Positions 61,016 to 64,000 of a DNA stretch of 64,000 nt are shown here, in pieces. This DNA comes from Fimenecus sp045593555 (GTDB taxonomy: Bacteria > Bacillota > Clostridia > Oscillospirales > Acutalibacteraceae), in contig JAZNWU010000037.1 of assembly GCA_045593555.1 (NCBI GenBank), positions 1 to 64,000 of the forward strand. The letters are read 5' to 3'. Each line of letters begins with the position of its first letter. Position 1 is the stretch's first letter. The position numbers were made by a program, and so were the translations under genes. Below the pieces are notes generated by a model. It searched no databases, was not told the origin of the DNA, and was given only the letters and a program-made list of their open reading frames with translations.

Positions 61016-61663
61016 ATGGCAATAGGTGTAAAAATACAAAATCTCCGAAAACAAAAGGGTTTGTCACAGGAACAACTCGCTGAAGCTGTCGGTGTATCAC
61101 GTCAGGCGGTGAGCAAATGGGAAGCGGAGCAATCTGTACCGGATATTGATAAAATCATATTGATTTGTGATTATTTTGGAGTTACAACTGATTATATTCT
61201 TCGTAACGAGGAAATATCTTGTACGGAAATTGTTCACAGTACAAACAAAAACGAAGAAGAGAAAGACATGGATAACAAGAAAAAATCCACACTTCTCTTG
61301 ACGGTTGCGGTTATGCTTTACATTCTTTGTGCTGTTCCGATTATAATTATCCCGAATCAAGTTGGTCTTGTGCTTTTGTTAGTTATGGTTGCAGTAGCTA
61401 CTGGTATGATGATTTTCCGTTCAAGATTAAACTCAAGTGATAATAATGACAAAGAAGAGGCTGAAAAAGAGCCCCCAAAGCCTGAAAATCCTATCCTTAA
61501 AGCTGTAAAAAGATGTGTATGGGTTCTTGCCATTGTTGTGTATATTGTAATAAGCTTTTCAAGTGGTGCATGGTATATCACTTGGCTTGTGTTTCCAATA
61601 ACAGGTGCTATCATTGACGTTATTAATGCCTGTTTTGATTTGAAAGATGGTGATAATAAATGA
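61016..61663 (+). CDS. XRE regulator with C-terminal membrane helices
   Basis: This 215-aa protein has an HTH (residues 2-60, GVKIQNLRKQKGLSQEQLAE, VGVSRQAVSKWEAEQSVP) followed by three or four membrane helices (about 93-112, 115-135, 168-188, 190-207). Such membrane-bound XRE proteins control envelope stress genes. ATG at 61016 follows GAGGGTG. The stop overlaps the next start. Confidence 0.85.
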   Translation: MAIGVKIQNLRKQKGLSQEQLAEAVGVSRQAVSKWEAEQSVPDIDKIILICDYFGVTTDYILRNEEISCTEIVHSTNKNEEEKDMDNKKKSTLLLTVAVMLYILCAVPIIIIPNQVGLVLLLVMVAVATGMMIFRSRLNSSDNNDKEEAEKEPPKPENPILKAVKRCVWVLAIVVYIVISFSSGAWYITWLVFPITGAIIDVINACFDLKDGDNK

Positions 61664-62586
61664 GAAAATCAGCAATTGTGAGAATAGTCCTCTGGTCTGT
61701 TGTGGCGTTGGTACTTACAGGAATTTTAATTAGTGCTTTAACTTTTAATAAAAATCCTAATGCTCCGATAATCAGCAATGACTATAAATATGATAACGAA
61801 AAAGAGTATTCTGTTGGTGCAACAGAATTATCGGCGAACGAATTTACAAGTGTGAGAGTTGATTGGATTAGCGGTAATATATATTTGCACGCTTATGACG
61901 GTGACAAAGTGAAACTTGAAGAAACATCGCACGATGATATTGAAGAGAAATATCAGCTTCGTTGGCTCGTAAAGGATAATACACTTTATATCAGACCTTG
62001 TAAATCCATGAGTTCATGGAATCTTGCTGATGAAATTCCAACAAAAGATTTGTTTATTTACATTCCTAATGATTTAGCAGTAATAATGGATGAAGTGGAG
62101 ATCGATAACTCAAGTGCGTGTATGAGTATATCAGGAATTACTGCTGACGAATTTGATATTGCATCTGTTTCAGGTGACATATGGTTTGAAAAATGTAATG
62201 CAAACGAGATGAAAATCGAAAATGTAAGCGGCTATGTAAATCTTACTGAAACCAATGCTGATATTTTTGATATTGAAAATGTCAGTGGTAATGTAGAAAT
62301 AATGGGTATCGTAAATTCTTTAAGTGCTGACAGTGTGTCAGGTGAGGTGCTTTTGTGCACAAATCAAGCACCACAATCGGCAGATATTTTAACAGTCAGT
62401 GGTGATATTAAATTTCAACTGTTGGAAAGTGAAGGATTCTGTATAGATTTTGATTCTGTCAGCGGTAAAGTGACAAGTGAATTTCCGTTGACAATCAATG
62501 ATGGTGAACAAACCTACGGTAACGGCTCACGGGATTTTAATTTTGAAACCGTCAGTGGAAATGCCTATATTGAGATAAAGAAATAA
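61660..62586 (+). CDS. Membrane-anchored DUF4097 beta-repeat protein
   Basis: This 308-aa protein has one N-terminal membrane helix (about 8-27) and an outer beta-solenoid with repeated V-S-G motifs (RVDWISGNIYLHAYDG, IASVSGDIWFEKCNA, IENVSGYVNLTETN, DSVSGEVLL, TVSGDIKFQ, ETVSGNAYIEIK), the DUF4097 pattern. It is co-transcribed with the XRE-membrane gene, a common pair in Clostridia with a proposed envelope-stress role. Confidence 0.85.
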   Translation: MRKSAIVRIVLWSVVALVLTGILISALTFNKNPNAPIISNDYKYDNEKEYSVGATELSANEFTSVRVDWISGNIYLHAYDGDKVKLEETSHDDIEEKYQLRWLVKDNTLYIRPCKSMSSWNLADEIPTKDLFIYIPNDLAVIMDEVEIDNSSACMSISGITADEFDIASVSGDIWFEKCNANEMKIENVSGYVNLTETNADIFDIENVSGNVEIMGIVNSLSADSVSGEVLLCTNQAPQSADILTVSGDIKFQLLESEGFCIDFDSVSGKVTSEFPLTINDGEQTYGNGSRDFNFETVSGNAYIEIKK

Positions 62587-62630
62587 AAAAATAATAGGAC
62601 AGAATCAATCCCTAAAAATTGACAAAGCAA

Positions 62631-62660
62631 ATCCCCTTGGGTATTCCAAGGGGATATTTT
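62631..62660. terminator. Bidirectional terminator between convergent genes
   Basis: ATCCCCTTGG pairs perfectly with CCAAGGGGAT with a 5-nt loop, followed by ATTTTG. Confidence 0.8.
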
Positions 62661-62661
62661 G

Positions 62662-63978
62662 TTATTCAACTGTTATAGTTTGTTTTATTGTTTCGCCTTT
62701 CTTGGCGTAAGGGCTGTAGGCAGTAATTTTTACTTTGTATTCGCCATTTGGAAGCTGACCTATATTTACAGACATATCATTATCTGTGGCACGGACATAT
62801 TCAGAAATAACAGTTTGCTCATAAACTGTTTTCAAGCCTTTGGATACTGTGATTTTATAGTTTTCTGCATGATAATAACCTTTAGCTTCAGGGAATGTGA
62901 TTATTGTATCGAGATTTTCATCCTTATAAGAAGTTACAGCTGTATCTTCCGGGAACTTTGGAGCAGTATCAAGTGCTTTTTGATTTCGCCAGTTGTGAGT
63001 TCTTTTTGATGTGTCACTTAAATCAGTTAAATAATAGTCAATATCACTAAAGAATACTCTGTTTTCAATATCATAGAGTTTCATGCTGACATTACCGTTA
63101 GCATCAACTTCAACGAGCCATGCACCACCGGAATTGCCGGGAGCATCCTGGTCACCTTCAATATAGTTAAGGTTGCCCATAAATGCAGATAATGAACCAC
63201 ATCCGACTGCTGTGAATTCACCCTGCCAGATGCTTCTTGGGTCACTTGCTGCATAATGAGAATGACCGGAGAAATTAACAACCTGAGGATATTTACTCAA
63301 AACAGCTCTTGTATCTAAATCGCCCCAGTTTACGCTTCCGTAAACTGTAAGAGCAGGGTGTGGGTGCTGATATACAAAAACAGGTTTGTCAGGGTCTTCT
63401 GCTGTGGCTGCGGCAAGTCTTTCATCAAGCCACTCTTTTTTACCACTGTATGTTTTGCCGTTGTCGTCATATGAAACACCGATAAAATGATATCCGTTAA
63501 TAACAACGTCTGTATCAACATCTTCATTCACATATTTACGGAAGACATCATAGCCTACGGTTGCATCTACATCACGGTAGTCAATAAATTCGTGGTTACC
63601 GAGTATGGTGAGTACCTGAGTTTCTTCTCTTTTGTTTTCGTCAATAATTTTTTTGTATATCTGATATTCTTTTTCTGCACCACCACCGGTAAAGTCACCG
63701 GCAACAATAACAGCATCAAGATTTTTATATTCGCAACTTTCTGCATATTCGTACATATCATTAAATAAATTTGCAAATCTTATTGCTGCTTGTTGTTTTT
63801 CATCACCATCAAGATGGATATCTGAACATGCAACAAAGCGAACCACAGGAGTGAAATCATCAGGAGTCTGCACGGCTTTGTTCGGAGTCAGACAGCCAAA
63901 AGGGTCTGATAAAGCGAATGTACAACCAAGCAGTACGGAAAGCATTTTAAAAATTATCTGTGAAAAAAGATTTGACAT
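62662..63978 (-). CDS. Secreted calcineurin-like metallophosphoesterase
   Basis: This 438-aa protein has an N-terminal hydrophobic signal or anchor (about 8-28) and the metal-binding motifs of the family in order: DIHLDG, GDFTGGG, GNHEF, HPHP and GHSHY. Residues 340-438 form a fibronectin-type domain (KITVSKGLKTVYEQ ... GEYKVKITAYSPYAKKGE). An extracellular phosphatase or nucleotidase role is likely. Its start is complete, near the window end. Confidence 0.88.
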   Translation of the reverse strand: MSNLFSQIIFKMLSVLLGCTFALSDPFGCLTPNKAVQTPDDFTPVVRFVACSDIHLDGDEKQQAAIRFANLFNDMYEYAESCEYKNLDAVIVAGDFTGGGAEKEYQIYKKIIDENKREETQVLTILGNHEFIDYRDVDATVGYDVFRKYVNEDVDTDVVINGYHFIGVSYDDNGKTYSGKKEWLDERLAAATAEDPDKPVFVYQHPHPALTVYGSVNWGDLDTRAVLSKYPQVVNFSGHSHYAASDPRSIWQGEFTAVGCGSLSAFMGNLNYIEGDQDAPGNSGGAWLVEVDANGNVSMKLYDIENRVFFSDIDYYLTDLSDTSKRTHNWRNQKALDTAPKFPEDTAVTSYKDENLDTIITFPEAKGYYHAENYKITVSKGLKTVYEQTVISEYVRATDNDMSVNIGQLPNGEYKVKITAYSPYAKKGETIKQTITVE

Positions 63979-64000
63979 AGTTATTCCCCCATTACAATTA

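Noticed and set aside
1..64000. CRISPR arrays, tRNA or rRNA genes
   Set aside because: No regularly spaced repeats of CRISPR type and no cloverleaf or rRNA-like stretch were noticed on reading both strands.

Overview
The window is AT-rich and gene-dense. Its gene families (PrgI/Maff2-type conjugation genes, AgrBD, LytTR regulators, ATG/GTG/TTG starts behind GGAGG-type ribosome binding sites) point to a gut-type Clostridia (Eubacteriales/Oscillospirales-like) Firmicute. No rRNA, tRNA or CRISPR array was seen. Positions 1 to about 52,540 look like most of one Tn1549/CTn-type integrative conjugative element (ICE). Its left end lies outside the window, and its right end is marked by a large serine integrase (50787-52523). 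The rest is probably host chromosome.

Conjugation core (1-15813): the 3' end of the helicase/methylase-like protein, a HipA-kinase pair on a perfect consensus promoter, DpnD/DUF3846, a candidate oriT, MobC, relaxase, PcfB-like protein, ArdC-like protein, VirD4, Maff2 pilin, VirB6, PrgI (VirB3), VirB4 and an M23 cell-wall hydrolase. A DUF4143 ATPase with its own promoter and three 33-bp-phased repeats is inserted as cargo between virB6 and prgI.

Defence island (about 15900-35500): a solo LytTR regulator; a DUF4062-like/radical-SAM/SPASM fusion; a nuclease-NACHT (Avs-like) protein; and a tyrosine recombinase next to four 27-bp inverted sites. The sites define two invertible cassettes. Cassette A (25692-29975) holds a GT2 glycosyltransferase and a nuclease-STAND ATPase tail to tail. 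Cassette B (31764-35492) holds a pentapeptide-repeat protein and an ATP-grasp/radical-SAM protein tail to tail. Between them lies a Kiwa operon (kwaAB) that reads into cassette A, so inversion would swap the third gene of the Kiwa operon. All four sites share 10-bp arms, but each pair has its own 7-bp core, as expected for two independent switches served by one tyrosine recombinase.

Quorum-sensing and interbacterial region (35700-49700): a 43-aa peptide, a beta-helix secreted protein, a 2108-aa Rhs/YD toxin with a probable immunity protein, and a complete agr system (agrA, agrC, agrD, agrB). Six promoters in the island share one architecture: two direct repeats 21 bp apart, with the -10 box 40-42 nt from the second repeat. 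They are agrD, agrA, the Rhs gene, the beta-helix gene and, with a variant repeat, the two defence genes at 17174-19459 and 20286-24179. This suggests LytTR/quorum control that reaches anti-phage genes.

Integration module (49700-52600): zinc ribbon, sigma-like protein, small protein, serine integrase.

Chromosomal flank (52600-64000): zinc-ribbon membrane protein; licD and a broken licC-like copy; an ABC importer (lipoprotein, ATPase, fused permease) followed by a winged-helix/LicC-type nucleotidyltransferase; a secreted beta-propeller-like protein; an XRE-membrane/DUF4097 pair; and a secreted calcineurin-like phosphoesterase.
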